This document shows, piece after piece, positions 33,901 through 48,900 of a DNA stretch of 64,000 nucleotides. The stretch covers positions 40,060,663 through 40,124,662 of the forward strand of contig CM076943.1 of NCBI GenBank assembly GCA_039566865.1, in the 5' to 3' direction. The position numbers and the translations under genes were made by a program. The notes beneath the pieces are model-generated. The model saw only the letters and a list, made by a program, of their open reading frames with translations, did no database searches and was not told the DNA's origin. Origin of the DNA: Aurelia coerulea (Eukaryota > Cnidaria > Scyphozoa > Semaeostomeae > Ulmaridae). The first letter of the stretch is position 1. The number at the start of each line of letters is the position of its first letter.

Positions 33901-36900
33901 CCAGAAATTTTAAGGACATTTCTGAACAGTGTGATAATGATTTGCTAATGCCTTAGTTAAGCGGACAGCTGGTCCGTTATCCGTCCAAAGTAATTGTGGT
34001 AAAAACACAATTTGTTGTATATTGTTTTGAATACTTTTCACTTAAATTGTTTGTATATTTTTTGTTATGTTTTCTTTTGTATCATTTAATGTATATCTGG
34101 TCAAGAACTACCGACACTGAGTCCATTGCCGAAGCCAACCAGACCGCCACTATGGGCAACTCACCCTAAATACCGGGTGTCCCAAAAAAACGCAACGGGT
34201 TTGATTGGGACTAGCGACAAGAATTTAGGTCCAATCAATCCAAAATAATTTTTGATATAATCCTCGATAGCTAACTTGAAGATAGATACCTTGTTTGTTG
34301 ATATCGGTGCATGGAGAGTTGGAATATCAATTTTAAAGTCCAAGTTTGCTTCCATCTCCAAACCAGAGGTTTCAGGTTTTGGTCTAACTGAAAACGTCTC
34401 GAGGAATTGCCTCAGTCATTGCATAGTGTAGTATTGTGAGCATGCTAAGGCACACATGTTTAGGCACACATTTCAATTGAAATTTGAAAGCTAAAAATTG
34501 ACAAACATAACAATGTCGAAGGGAAAATTCACAAAGGAATATATTTCTTCAATCAAAGTGCACCTGCAAGAGAGCTAAGCACGAATGAGCAATTTTAAGG
34601 ATCTTATCCATGGATAATTTTCCCTTGGGTATATTTGATTTCTTGTTTCGTAATAATTCGAAGAAAGATTAAACAAAATGCATTTCATTAAAGTCATGAA
34701 GATTGCAAGAACTAATTCATTTTTCACACCCAAGCAAACTATTTCACGTATTGCTTTCTTTTATGAGACAGATGCAATGCTAACTTTTCGAAACTTTTGA
34801 AGCATAAAAAAAGATGTCTTTTCAGGACAAAATTGATGAATTTGATTGAATTTCTATTCAAATATTTTCCTCAGCATGAGGCTTTATTCTCTTATTTTAC
34901 GATAATTCAGGAGATTCCCCAGAATAGCGCATTTGCAGTTTAGGCCAAAACCCAAAAGCTCTGGTTTGGAGGTTCAGGGAAATTTCAACTTTGAAGATTA
35001 ATATTCCCACTCTCCATGCACCAATATCAACAAACAAGGTATCTATCTTCAAGTTAGCTATCGAGGATTATATAAACAATCATTATTGATTAATTGGACT
35101 GATATTCTTGTCGCTAGTCCCGATCAAATCCGTTGCGTTTTTTTTGGACACCCGGTATGAAGCATACAGAACAGGAATAAACAGAAACTATTTATCTCTG
35201 GTAAAGAACATTCTTAGGACGAGCGGTATGGTACTACGCCAAGCGGACAGCCATGTGCTCAAGCTTGCAATCTTTCTTATAGAAGGTGAGAGCGTTCAAT
35301 GCATCGAGTCACGATAAATAGACATGTTCTGCCGTGTATCATGTGACCCATGTGATAAAGGTTAGGTATTCACTCCTAACAAACAAAAAAGGAACTGCTG
35401 TTACACAATGCGCTTAATGTGATCAGTTTCATTTTCACATGAATGTTAGCCAATCAGACGCGCCATCGAGAACCATGAGTCATCAGATTCTTGATGCTTG
35501 GGCATACAGAGTATATAACATGATTTAATGCTTTTAACCACCGTGCCAGCCTACCACCTGATGTGGAAACACAGACACTTCTGATGCTCTTGTTAAAGAA
35601 CAAAGTTTCTTTTTTGTCGGCTAATAGAAGCAAACATACCGTGTACCTATGCAGTTAAATTATGGAGAAATGGAAAGCATTCGAATTGCAATTGATAGCA
35701 AACCAGTTACAATCGCAGACAAAACTCGATGGGACAGCTGAGTTTTGTGTTAAAAGGGGTCTTCCGTGCATGTAAACTATTACCTTGCATTGCTGATGAT
35801 CACCCTCCCCCCTTTGCAATGTTGGTTGCTTGAAGATCACATACTTGTCAACTCATCTATGACATCTTCATCAGCCTCCAACATTGCAATGGGGGGCGGG
35901 GGGATCCTAACTTAAAATTTCCTCGAAAAAGCAACGTGTCTCATGAGTCTTGTCCGCGATTGTAGTAATAAATATGATAGAATACGTACGCAGGTCCTCC
36001 GTGTAGGTATCGAATCTTTAAGCATGGAGTTGGTGTGATGATTGGCATGCGGACGACCTTCTCTAGTTTGTCGAAAGCTGTCAAAGTAAATGAACAGAGG
36101 CATAGCAACGTTGTTTAAGGATAGAACAAAAGAAGGCATTGAGCCACTACTTATCTATCTATTGTTTCATCATCTACAGAGAACATCACCCAGTAGGCTA
36201 CATCTATTGAGAATTCCAGTCCCTTTTGGCAACAGAACTTTTAACTTCCGTTGTCACAGAGGCCGACAAAGTGTGGGAACAGGGGAACGTCATTCCCAGA
36301 AAATTTTGCAAGATTTTTAGGCTACAGGAATCTTTTTCCAGAACCGGAATCTGTCGTAATTTGTAGCTAGAAAACAAAACTGAATTGCCACAGTAACTTT
36401 GATTAAGCACAATCTTGACCTAGAGGCATGTATCAAGGATTTGAAAAAAGATTCGTTGGTGTAGGTAGTAAATATCTTCCAGGTCAATCCTATCATAGAG
36501 TTCTTCAGTTGCCTTTTGTGCTTATATAGTGCTTTTCGTTTCAAGGAATGAAGACAGTGGCAGCCAGATTTATTTGTGCATTTGGTTGCTCATCTTCATG
36601 ACGACTCAATGCGCATTTTGGTTGCTTACCTGCAGTTACCGTGCATATTTTGAGCTACCTACCTAGCAATCATTCTTAAACTTGTATGCATTTGTTAAAC
36701 TTGTTACAAGCATTTGTTTTATGTTATGTTCAGTTTAAACCTTAAGGTGTTTGTTTATGAACGTGTTGAGTTTCACCAAGTAATTTTTAAGCTATATTAT
36801 TCCTGCAACTTGCACCAACTATGCTGTACAATCCACTATGTCAAAGTAAAATCAAAACATTTTTCTTGGCGAAAACAAGGCTACAAGTTCAAGAGCATAA

Positions 36901-39900
36901 AGACGAATGTGGTGCTTGGCAGCAAGAGTCAAGTTACCGATTACCGTAGCAACGCAAACAATTTCGCTTCGTTTTCAGAGTTTTGCAAATGAAAACGAGA
37001 ATCTCTCCTAAGTCTGCCAAACATTCTGCCTTTTGGAGCAGAAGGTTTAACAGGCCCTCCAGCCCTGCAAAACCTGCTGTTTTTCTGCACAAAGCAGAAA
37101 ATACATGAAAGTCCGAGCTTTTTACCAACCTGGTCCTTGCCAAAATTTTCCTCTTTCATCTTCTGGTCCCTAAACGAGAAGCAATGGATTGTATCAATAT
37201 TCATATCATACGGCACCTACACGTTTTAAAATTAAGACCCCGTTTACACTATGCCGGTACAAAATGAATATGGCACGAAACTGTGCCGTATTGGCCTTCC
37301 GTTTACACTATGCCGGAATAGTTTTTACTTGAATACGGCACGAAATGAATGAGGCATGCTAACTGGCTTCGTCACTCAACCGGAATAGTGTAAACGAAGA
37401 ATACGGCATCATTTCATGTCGGATTCACATTGAGGCGATAATTTGGCAGATGAAAGTATGCACCTTGACAAATTCTCGCTCTGCGCATGCTCAAAACCTA
37501 CCATATTCATTTCGTGCTGGTATAGTGTAAATGGGGTTCCGTTTGAACAGAGAAACCAACACGGTACCGTTTTTATGCCATATACGTTTCATACTGGCAT
37601 GGTGTAAACGGGGCCTAAATGCAGGATAAATCTTTAATTCAAAAATCAACTTCGGTCACTTGCAAATTTGAAAAGATGATGAATAAGGCTTGGACATAAA
37701 AATAATCAGAGTGTTACACTTCTGGGAAATCCAATAGTCCTAAGAAAATAACAAAATTCTTGTTCTATGATCCAAAAGGCTTCTTGGGCAGGGTTTGTTC
37801 TTAATCATCTACCGGGTGAGTCAGAACAAGTTTCAGGGTTTGAAAGTCAACAAAATTCGAAAATTCAACCAAACCTAATATCTTCTTTCCGAGGTGTTGC
37901 ATCAAATCCACCTTTTCAAGATAAGAGGCGCGAAAGCGAAAGTACTTTGTTGTTTGAGATTTTGCATTTTACAGGCTAAAATCTTATTCTGCATACAAAG
38001 TTTAGTGTTGAGCCAAATTTTCAAATTCATATCTGTCTTTATTTCGAAATTATGGTGATATAAAGAATTTGAATTCATAAGGGCTTTGACCGTGAAATCG
38101 AAGTTTGGACAAAAGTTGTCCAAAGTTTTGATTTCACGGTCAAAGCCCTTATGACTTTAAATTCTTAAAATTGCCATAATTTGGAAATAAAGACATACCT
38201 GAATGGGGAAATTTGCTTTCTTACTAAACATTGTACGCAGAAGAAGCTTTTAGCCTCAAAAATGCAAAATCTCAAACAGCAAAATACTTCCGCTTTTGCG
38301 CTTCTTACCTTGAAAAGGTGGATAGATTTTACCTATACCGTAAAAGTTCTGTTAAGTCTACGGGGGGCTCATCTAATTTCAGATACTCTAGATGCGGTCT
38401 TAAAAGAGATGTGTGCATATAAGAGAGGGGGGCATATTAACAAATTCAAATGACAAGGATGTAAATGATAGCCTTTAAGTTTTTTACACCATATTTTGCG
38501 GAATCAACAAGCCACTTTACAAGTCAAATACACAAATTCGATGCAGTTTTTATCCCAAACCATATCGAAATTAACATGCAAATTTGCTCAGCTCTAAAAA
38601 TGGGAAATGTTTGGTAACTTCTCGTATTTGATGGTGCTGTGGCGCAGTAATGTAATCCTCTGACTTTGCAGCCAGAACAGTCAGGCGGACAGGGTTCGAT
38701 ACCCGGTAAAGCCCCACCATTTCAGCGTCATGACAAGGGGTTGCGGACTCGATTAGCACTTAGCTACTTCTGTGATCCCAGCACTTGGCGCCAAAAACCA
38801 CAACTTCACCTTCCCAGTGGGGGGCTTAATAGAGAGGGGACTTTATTCATTTAAAATTTTGGCTTTGAAGGGAGGGGCCTGTTAGAGAGGGGGCTAAACA
38901 GACCTTTTACAGTACTAATCATCCTAACCATAGTTTCAAATTAAAAAAATTGAATAATTTGGTGATTCTCCAAAAGGTGCAACTTGTTTAACCAGTATTA
39001 TCTTTTGAACAAAAACCCAAACGAGCTTTACCAAATGATTACTTGCGCCTCTGATTTTCTTATTTGGAGTCATGACACCAATCCATCTCCATACTTCAAA
39101 ATCCTCTCCAGAAATCCTCTGAGTTTCAACTCGGATCCTTGAGTCAGTCGAGCCTAAAAAGTCAACTGCTTTCTTCCATGCTCTCGCTTTGTTCTTCCTA
39201 AAAACAGAGGAATATCAAACATTAGATGGTTAGAAGGCTGAGTCATCGTTCATGTAAATTCAATGTGTTTTCATGGTGCAATTTGCTCGCAACTTGTGTC
39301 GCAATGCCGCTGCAAAACAAGTTGTTGGCCGATTGTCCTGTGTAACATGTCATCTGTGCTACTTGCAGAGGAATTTTGTTGATCTCGCAACGACTGCTAG
39401 AAGTAGAACTCAGTTCTATTTTCTGCAACGATTGCAAGTATTGTTAGGGTCAATGCACCGTGTAACACCCCTTTCTGCAACTAGCATTGCAGTCCTGAAT
39501 TTAACGCACGTGCGGGTAATAAATTTACTTGCACGGGTCACAAAATTCTTGTGAGAAATTATCAAGGAATAATTTGGTCTCACAAATGCTTGGGATTTTT
39601 ATCAGAATATACGATAAGTCACATACCTTTCTCGTGGAGGTATCAGCATATCACGGACATGAGGTATTGGTAGGTAAGCTGGGAGCTCTTTGTCATGCTG
39701 GCAAGCATCGTGGTGCCTTCGAAGTGTTTCTGTACAAAGATGAAGAATATTTTCAAAGCCCTAGCAAAACATTATAAGTTGAAGACAATAACATGCCAGA
39801 GAGATTAAACTGAAAGCTTGTTGAAACGGGGTTGTAAGACGGGTCCCATCAGGAACGTGCGTAACGAATCGATATGCGGTTATACCGGAACGGGTCCCAT

Positions 39901-42900
39901 CAGGAACGTGCGTAACGAATCGATATGCGGTTATACCGGAACGGGTCCCATCAGGAACGTGCGTCACGAAGCGATATGCGGTTATACCGGGCGAGTAAAA
40001 AAACGCCCATCACTTGAAAGGTTAATTCTCCCTGACTGAAAATGTAAGCAGAGTCCAGAAAAAGCTCCACCTTCCTCCAAATAAACATGGGTTTTTGATA
40101 AAATCTTCCTCATCTTTGAAAAGAAAATGGGTGTGTTTAAGACGTGGCATAAGTTATTCTTTTGTTTTGAGAGACCTTTCTCGCGGTCAGTGACCGTGTG
40201 ACCGTGATGTTTTCCTGGCTCTGTATAACATAGGGCTCAAATCTTTAAAATTCTATTGCAGTTTTCTTTGAAATAAATGGCTTGGAAGGAACTTGGGGAC
40301 TTTTTCTGTAAATCTGCCGTGGCAATTTATTGATATCTTAATCAGTTACAATATGGCGGCATTTATTAAATTTGAAGCTATGACGTCATCAAACTTTTAA
40401 ATCCTAAACTAGAAAAGCTACAGATTTCTGCTTGCCATCATACTGTAGACCTTCATAAACTATGGTTTTTGTAGACCTTCATAAACTATGGTTTTTTTGA
40501 AGACTATATGATGTTTCCTCTATTAGTTTAAGATTTACGATGGTTTAAACTTTTTCAAAATTTTCCATGAATTGTTTCAAAAATAATGAAATTGCCGCCA
40601 TTTTGAAAAAAATCAAGATATCAAAAAATTTCCACGGCAGATTTACAGCAAAGTACTATAAGTTACTTTCAAGCCATCCAATTCAAAGAAAACTGCAAAA
40701 GAATTTTACACCCACCTTTTTAAAGATTTGAAAGATTTGAGCCCTATGCTGCTCTGTATGTAAGCAATGATAGTTGGCAATATCTCATTTAATAACCAAC
40801 ATTTTCAATCATTATCACGATTCTTCCTGGCTGAAATGAGTCACTCCATTAAGATTTTAAAAGGAAAAGTCCATGCCCCGCTAAACTTAACTCTTATCTA
40901 AGTCCGGCAAAAAGCAATGTATGACCTGGATTTTTCAATTATGCTCGAGCTTTCTAAAAAGTACAGCATGATTTACCGAACGAAAAGGCGAAAGTTTGGC
41001 TTCAGGTTATATGCCACTCTTTTTCTTTGATAGACTAAATGATTCCATTGTCTTCTCAGGAGGCCCCGTGTTCAAAATGGCTGGCTAAGGGCCTGTTCAT
41101 ATGGAGGCGAGCCAGCCCGCCTACCGGGCTGGCCCGCTAAGTGAGCTGATTTCGTATACTGTTCATATGGGAAAATCCATCCCGCCTACTGGGCTGGAAT
41201 TGGTCACGTGCCATCGTTGGTGGGATTGTTTTGCATGCCCTCCCATGCGCAGTAGTGGCCATTTCGTCTCGGCAGGCGGGATGGAGTGTACATATGGGAA
41301 ACTTTTGATCCCGCCAAGCGGTATCTCGGCAGTACTTGAATGAGATCTCGCCTACCGGGCCAGCCCGCCTGCTCATATGAACAGACAACAAACTTTGAAT
41401 GGGAAACAGGGATAAGGTGAGATCTCGGCAAAATCCTCCAGCCCGGTAAGCGGGCTGGCTCGCCTCCATATGAACAGGTCCTAAGAAGAAGCTTCTTCAC
41501 AGCAACGATACGTTGCTTTTCCAATCAATATCAATGGCCAATTTAGTTTGCACGACAAAAGTGCGACTCATAACCTGCGTCTGCATTCAGCGCCGGCTTT
41601 TTGCCAAACGAAATGAATTACCTTTAGCACAACAAAAGGAGGGCTTTATAACCTAAGCCATGAATCATGCCGGGTGGACAAGAAAAAAATTCTTGTGTTT
41701 GAAAACTTGTTAGGCAGAGACTACATAACGTCAAATCCTTAGTTAAAGGGGCTCCGTCTCCAAACTTCGGTCGAAAAGGTGATTTTGAAGTTTTTGATGG
41801 GCAATATCACAAAGACGTTTTTACCTGTTTTTTTCAAAATGAAAGCATCATTTTGATAAATCCTTGCACTTTACAGAGGAAATAACCAAAAATTGATATC
41901 TTTCACGATTGCTTGGATATAACTAGACTTTAAACGAGCACTTTCTGGCGGCTTGGGTGAAGCCACCAAATAAACTGCAGAAAACAATGGAGAACAATGG
42001 ACACATACGTGCGGTCTTTACAGATTTGTGTACAGTTTGGCGACGGAACCCCTTTGAGCAACATATTTGTAATTTTTCAAATAATTCTTACAGTTGTCTG
42101 CATTCAGAAGTATCAATGTCGATTTTGGTATATGTATCTATCTGTATTACGATGCTTAGAAGGGCCGATGCATTTTCCTGACTCACTTAATACTTCCAAC
42201 GCATTTTAGGGAGAGAACAACCTCCTCTCCGTGGCCTTTTGTCGTATTTGGACGGATAGTCCCCAACCTCGTTTTCAAAGGTATCTGCTGTTGCCAATAG
42301 GAGGCTAGACCTCAATGTAGGCATTGCATAGACTTATGACGATGAGTCTCTTGTTTCCCTGTGCTCTTTGACTTCTTGATGGCGCTTCAGTCAACAGAGA
42401 CTCATAATATTACTCTGAAAAAGTTGACCCTATTTAGGCCTAATATGCTGGGATTCCTAGCATACCAATCAGATTGCGAGATTTGGCAAAGAACAATCAG
42501 TTTCGAACCTCCAATTCGATTGACGCAGTTGACTAAATTTGAAGGAAGTTGCTGCAGCAGGTACTTGAAGATTTCTCTCATATGTCTTGGTCTTAAAAAC
42601 TTGGAAATTGCAGCATTAAAAGACTTATTTTGCACTCACCAGGTAAAGTGAACTTTCTTCTTCAAATGAATACCAAGTTTTGTTGATTAAGTGTCTGCTT
42701 ACCGTGGTTTCTATCGCATTTCCTTTCTGAGGAGTGACTGTTGAACAGAGCCGAAGCAGTCGTTCTAGCCGGATTCGATCAATCGAATGCAGAAGATAGG
42801 GTCAGGTTTTTAACTGTTTCATTATGAGTCCCTGTGAGCAAGGTACCGCAGGGATACAAGGGACTCATCGTCATAAGTCTAGGCATTGCAGTTTATGGAA

Positions 42901-45900
42901 AACCTTCATTGCTACTAGGTACGAGGTTGGAAGAGTCACAATATGACAAAAGGCCCTGGGAACGAGGTTGGAGAGAGAACAGTTGTAAGGCAGAAAATAG
43001 TTGAGGAATTGGAATGATCTAAAATGTTTTTGTGCCAGAGGATTGAAGTAATTTGGGCAATTTTGCACCCATTATGCGGAGCATTGGTAAAACTCAATCA
43101 CAGAGCATTCGCAATTTTGAAATGCGCGAAAGAAGGCCTAAAACACTTACTCTCAAGTACCGAATAATCGTCCCCCCCCGCTTATTAATTTTTGAAAAAT
43201 TTTCCAACCCCCCCACTTTTATTCCAACCCCCCCTTTTATTAATTCTTGAAAACTAGAAGTAATAGTGAACAAATTTTTTTAACAATTCCTCCTAAGCAA
43301 ATGTACTTACTGTATTTATTAACTTTATTCTCCTTTGTTTGTCTGACCCGTGTTACATACGTGTTTTACATACGTGGTACCCATGTTAGATACGTGTTTT
43401 ACTAAGAAAACGAAAAACGACTATTCTAAATTTTTCCAACCCCCCCGATTGTTCCAACCCCCCTCCGATTATTATTATATTGAACCATTTCCAACCCCCC
43501 CGATTATTCTCACCCCCCCCCCGTTTATTCGGTACTTGAGAGTAATCAAAGTTATAGACATTCTCCTCATTCAAACGAATTTCAGTCCCCTCGAAACTTA
43601 CAATTCAAATCTTTCCAAAGGCAATATCTCTTCTAGTCTGATACTTTCGTAAAAATCACTTTTTAAGCCTTCTGAACTAATGTTCTAATGGGAAATAATG
43701 TTTTGGCTTCGAGTTCGACCATTTTTCGTTCGTGAGCATTTTACAGCAATCACGATTTAAAGGTGACCTGAAGCGAAAATTTCTACTGATGCGAATCAAC
43801 GGCACTGGCGAATGATAAAGACCCCTGTTTAGATTTCTTTGATATCTCATTTCGTTTTCAAGTTATCCATCGATTTTATCTACCAACTTATGACGTCATT
43901 TTGTTTGCAAATTACTACGCTAATATAGGAGACATTTAAGGTAAGCTGAATAAATGTAATAGAAATAGTCTCATGAATTGATACGATGTTTAGAAGGGCA
44001 TTTCAACTGAAGAAAAGTTTTTTGGGTCGATTTCCCTTCGGAAACATAGTCAACCTTGTATACTTTCTTTACTTTTTGCAAACAAAATGACGTCATCAGT
44101 CAATCATTCAAAATAGTGGATAACTCTAAAATGAAACAAGGTATCAAAAAAATGTTAACGACATTCTTTATCATTCAACAGTCATATTCATTTGCAACAA
44201 GTGGAAGGGAGCATTTTCTTCCCTCCTTACTTATCTATCTACGATCCTGGCCAAAATTTATGGGACAGTCAAAAAGCAACAGGATATTTTTATCAAACCC
44301 CATATTGCCCATCCCCCCTTGTTAAATGTTGGAAGAACTTTGTCATCTCGTTCACTCAACACTGTAAAGGGGGGTGTGAGGAATTTTGTCAATCGCTCAT
44401 CTTGTTTTCAAACAAAATGCAAATGCAAAAGCTCTTTTACAGCTCTTTTTAGCAAGATTTTTAGCACTTTCCCATGTCTTCTTGGCCGAGGTCGTAGAAT
44501 AGATTCGTGGAATAAGTCTCAGAATCAAATCATTTGGATTGAAGGATTTAGAAATAGGACTTGCTTACCAATAATAAGCTCAACATATACAAACATGAGT
44601 CTTGTATCTTCATCATCCATCATCCAACGTCGTTTCATTATGTAATAAACTGCTAGCATTATTCCTAACCCTGAAAAAGAACCAGACTTGGTCAAACCAT
44701 TATACATATCGCACTGGACCTGTAAACCCAACGTAAGTCTTGCCTTACTCCACAGGACCCTTAATTGGACTCATTACATGTCTTAGTTTCGCTTTTAACT
44801 GATACTGCTACAACTACGACTCATTTCCATACACTTGCAGCAAATTAGCCTCATACTGATTCTATATTGGCCTGAAAAAATTGGCCCTAAATACCCTGCT
44901 ATTCAGCTCAGCTAAAATCAGAGCTCAGGTCAGGAGGTCAGGTCAAAGGTCAGGTCGAGGTCAGGTTAGAGCTCAGGTCAGAGATCAGCTCATCTCACTA
45001 AATTGATGTTGTTGCTGTTTATTCAGGTGCGTCTTTTTTCCCTAGAGCAGTAAAACCGGACAAAAATATCACTCGGCAACAAATTTTTGCCACAATCATG
45101 TTCCAGTTATAAAGCAAGATATGAACCGAAGTTTGTCTTAAATTATATGTCACATGAAATTTACCACAATGCAAGATTACATATGCAAAACAATTCAACT
45201 GCTGTTATTTCCGGGCAATTTTACGTGACATCCAATTTGAGACAGATTACATGCTTATGGCAGAAAACAAAGAACTAAAGGCCATTTCTTACCTATAATA
45301 ATCACCAAGATATACTTAGACAGCCTTTGCGCAGCCTGAAGCAAACGGCATGTGAATGGTTTAACAGCCACTTTGGAGGATATTGTGATCTTTTCAAGTT
45401 GTGCAGTAGTTACAGGTGTGCTTTTCTTCGAACGTGCATCATCTATCCTGGTAAAAGGAAAAGACACAGAGGTTACCCTGTGAATATCTAAAAATATGAG
45501 TGAGAGAACAATGATATTTTGTACAAAAACAATGGAAATAAAGATGCTTTTCAGCTGCACAAAATCTTTGCCCCTTGGTATTTGTCAAAATATCCACCAC
45601 TGTCGGGCAAGTAAGAAAAAGTAAATACGGTAAAAGCGCTATTAAGCCCCCCAGGAAGCCTATTAGTTTCGGGGACTCCAGAGGGGTGGCTCAAAAGAGA
45701 TTGGGCTTATTAGAGAGGGGGATTATTCACAAAGTCAAATGACCAGGATATAAATGATAGCTTTTTAGTTCTTTTACCCCATATTTTGCTGGAATCAACA
45801 TACGATTTTCCGAGTCAAATATACAAATCTGACACAGTACTTATAACAAACCATATCGAAATCAACCTGCAAAGTTGTTTATATAGTGAACAATGAAAAA

Positions 45901-48900
45901 GAGGGACAACATCCTCAAAGAGCAGGCATCGAGTTGATCTTTTCACTTTATATTGCAAACTTGTATATATATATATATATTGAAAATATTCATTCTGGGG
46001 TACTATATAAGTGGAGGGGGGGGGGGTAATAGAGATGGGGGCTAAATAGAGCTTTTATGACTTCGAATGTCAATATCGTTTGTTTGATGTTGTATCAATT
46101 TTTGATAATTTCTAATGATATTGATGATCATGGCCATATTTACAAAGATAGTAAAGCAGGTCCATATTTTTTTTTATTCAAATACTTTAACCGATAAGAA
46201 TTAGAATCCTATCATTAACAGGTCCTTGGGCAAAGATTTATGATGTCTTAGTTAGGCCTTGTTTAAAAATCATACTTTTGTCATGCCGAACTGTATTAAA
46301 AGGGGCAGAATTGGCCGTGTTTAAGAATCAGAATTCAACATTGTCTTTTTGCCCTGTCGGATTGGAACTAAAACAGCAAAAACTGCCATTTTTTCTAAAT
46401 ATGCAAGTGCAGTAGCTGATCACACATAGAAATCGGTGCCCATGGCTTAGAATTGATTAACTAACCGCGGCAGAAATACGATGTTTAAGCAGGTGAACTC
46501 CTGCCGTTTTAATAATGAAAAACGGTTAGGTGATTTTACATCGTTTTCATATCGTTGACACTTGGAAATTTTCAGCAGCATCTATTAAATTCAACACGGC
46601 AAAAATACGATGTTTAAAGCGAGGCCTTACAAGACTAATTCACTAGCAGGAGCACTATTTCTACTATTGTTAAAACAATTTTGTCTTAGATCAAACTGAG
46701 CAAAACAAATGTCAACTATAACTGATGAACCAACATATTGCCGATTTTTCAACGTCATAAACTCTCGTGACTCACTATGCTTCTCGAGATTTGCCTTCAG
46801 ATTTCTTAGGGCCGTGTCAATCTTGGATTTGCCTTGTAACATGTTGATGAACAGATTAAGCTAAGTCAAAGAAAGAATGAAAACAAGAAGGAGATATCTC
46901 ATTTACATAACCGTACACGGAAGTAAGCAGTTTTAATTGAAATAAAATCTTTAAATCAGAAGTTGCAGTGGGTGAAATAAAGTGTTTAAATGCAACAGAT
47001 CATTACGCTAAAGATGGCAGCGAGGAACCTTTTACCATGATGCATTGCGTTCTTTAATCGAATTCCTATAGTGCCTATAGTGTCATTAAATATTCGTAAT
47101 TCGAGCACATTGCATCTTGGTAAAAAGTTCCTCACTGCCATCTTTAGCGTAATCGTATATTGCCCTTATGACCTGTTTCTGCAAAAACAACAATGGATGA
47201 GTTTCAAAGCTAAGACCCAAAACTAAACTGCAATATTGTAAAAAGATGATGATAAATATGCTTGCTCGTTTATCCCGTGTTTCTTCATTGTTTTCATTTG
47301 CTAACGCATCAATGAAAAAGGGAGGAAAACGACACTCACTTGAAAAACGGAGAATACTTTTCATCAAGGGCTGCATTAACAACTGCTATACCAAGCTTCT
47401 CAAAGTTTGTAAGCTTTTCCTAAAATGAAGGAAAACATTTCATTACACTGCATGTGAAGGTGAATGTGAAGAACTAATCGAGTCAACAACCCCTTGTCAT
47501 GACGCTCAAGTATCAAACCCTGTCCAGATTTCTTGGTGCACTGTACATTCTGGGTCTTGTGTACATTAACAATGCTTTCTTGTATAAGAAATTTCTGATA
47601 ACACACAAGGGAGAAGTATAAAAGGCATTCCATCACCCATCAAGAGCCACATAAAAATTCCACAGGTCACACTGCGTATTTTGAAAATTTTGATATTTTG
47701 GACAAGGCTAATAATAACTTTGATCTGTTGATTCACGAAACTTTCTAATCTTGAGGGATCGGCCAGGACTAAATTCTAAACATTCTTTTCAATACAGGGT
47801 ATCCCAGAAAAATGCTTCGACGTTTGATTAACTATAAAAAAGTAGCGGTAAAATGTACAGGCTTCTGCTTAGATAACCCTATTCCTTAGATTTTAAATCA
47901 ATTTTTGATGCCAGAATCTTGCGAATCCACTAAGAATTCACGGAGTTACAAGCTTATAAGTTCAAGTTTGTGCAAAAGCTGAAATCAGACGCCCGCCCCT
48001 AATTGACTTGGTTTTCAGAAAGACGTCCTAAAACGAGGTAAAAGGAGACTGTCCAATGTGTTACCTCTCGTTGATATCAGAGCCAACCAAATAGTACTTG
48101 AAAAGTAATTTAATTCTTGTAACCGTTGCCAAAATTTACTAAAGAATGCAAGTATCCCAAAACAACGAATGAAAAATTAATCGCTGAGAGATGGGGCCAT
48201 TCTAAATTGTGCTCAACAGGATTCCTCCAAGCATCCATAGACTTGATTCAATGTTAGAGAAAGCTAGCTTATCGAAAGTGCTTTCTAAATTCAATTTCAT
48301 TTGCTTTGAATGAACGAAATTCTACCTTCAAAAATATGTAATTTAGAGGCGTCTGGTTTCAGCTTTTGCACAAACTTGAACTTCAAAGGCTCGTAACTCC
48401 ATGAATATTTAGCCGATTTGCTAGCTTCTACCGGGTGAGTCAATAACAAGGCCCGGCGTTTGAAAGGCTACTGCTCCCTGAATATATAAGTAACAGTATT
48501 TGCGATATCTGATTTAATAGCCAACTTGTTCAATTATTTTTAGAATATTTCCTGGCTCATATCGGTCTCTCTATTCATATTTTGCAATGGATTGTCTGAA
48601 AAAAGTCCCTTCGAGAAACCTTAAAAAACATGCTAAAATCACAAGCAAGTTTCCCTGATATGTTTACCTCACAGCGATGACTTGAGCACGCTTTAGCACG
48701 TGCTACCCTCTTGGGGGAATGACAAGTCTTCTCCCTACTATGAAAAAATTCTTCAGGGGGATTCCATTCTCCCAAGAGGACAAAATACATCAATGAATTT
48801 TAGTGTTATTATTGCCAGGAAGGAAAACAAAGGGAAATTGTGCTCGTTGTTTTCAATCGCTTTAGCAAGTTTTCGAAAGGGGCTTTCTGCAGAAAAGCTC

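Noticed and set aside
39838..39990. CRISPR-like array
   Set aside because: The 51-bp units are directly adjacent with no unique spacers, and the context is an animal intron.
41101..41524. Overlapping 80-110 codon ORFs on both strands
   Set aside because: They are created by the GC-rich internal repeats of the 41090-41480 MITE; similar peptides arise on both strands from the inverted ends.
42402..42635. Possible MAN1 exon between exons 9 and 10
   Set aside because: Exons 9 and 10 already join in phase with an uninterrupted conserved sequence; this frame lies inside the 42329-42879 foldback.
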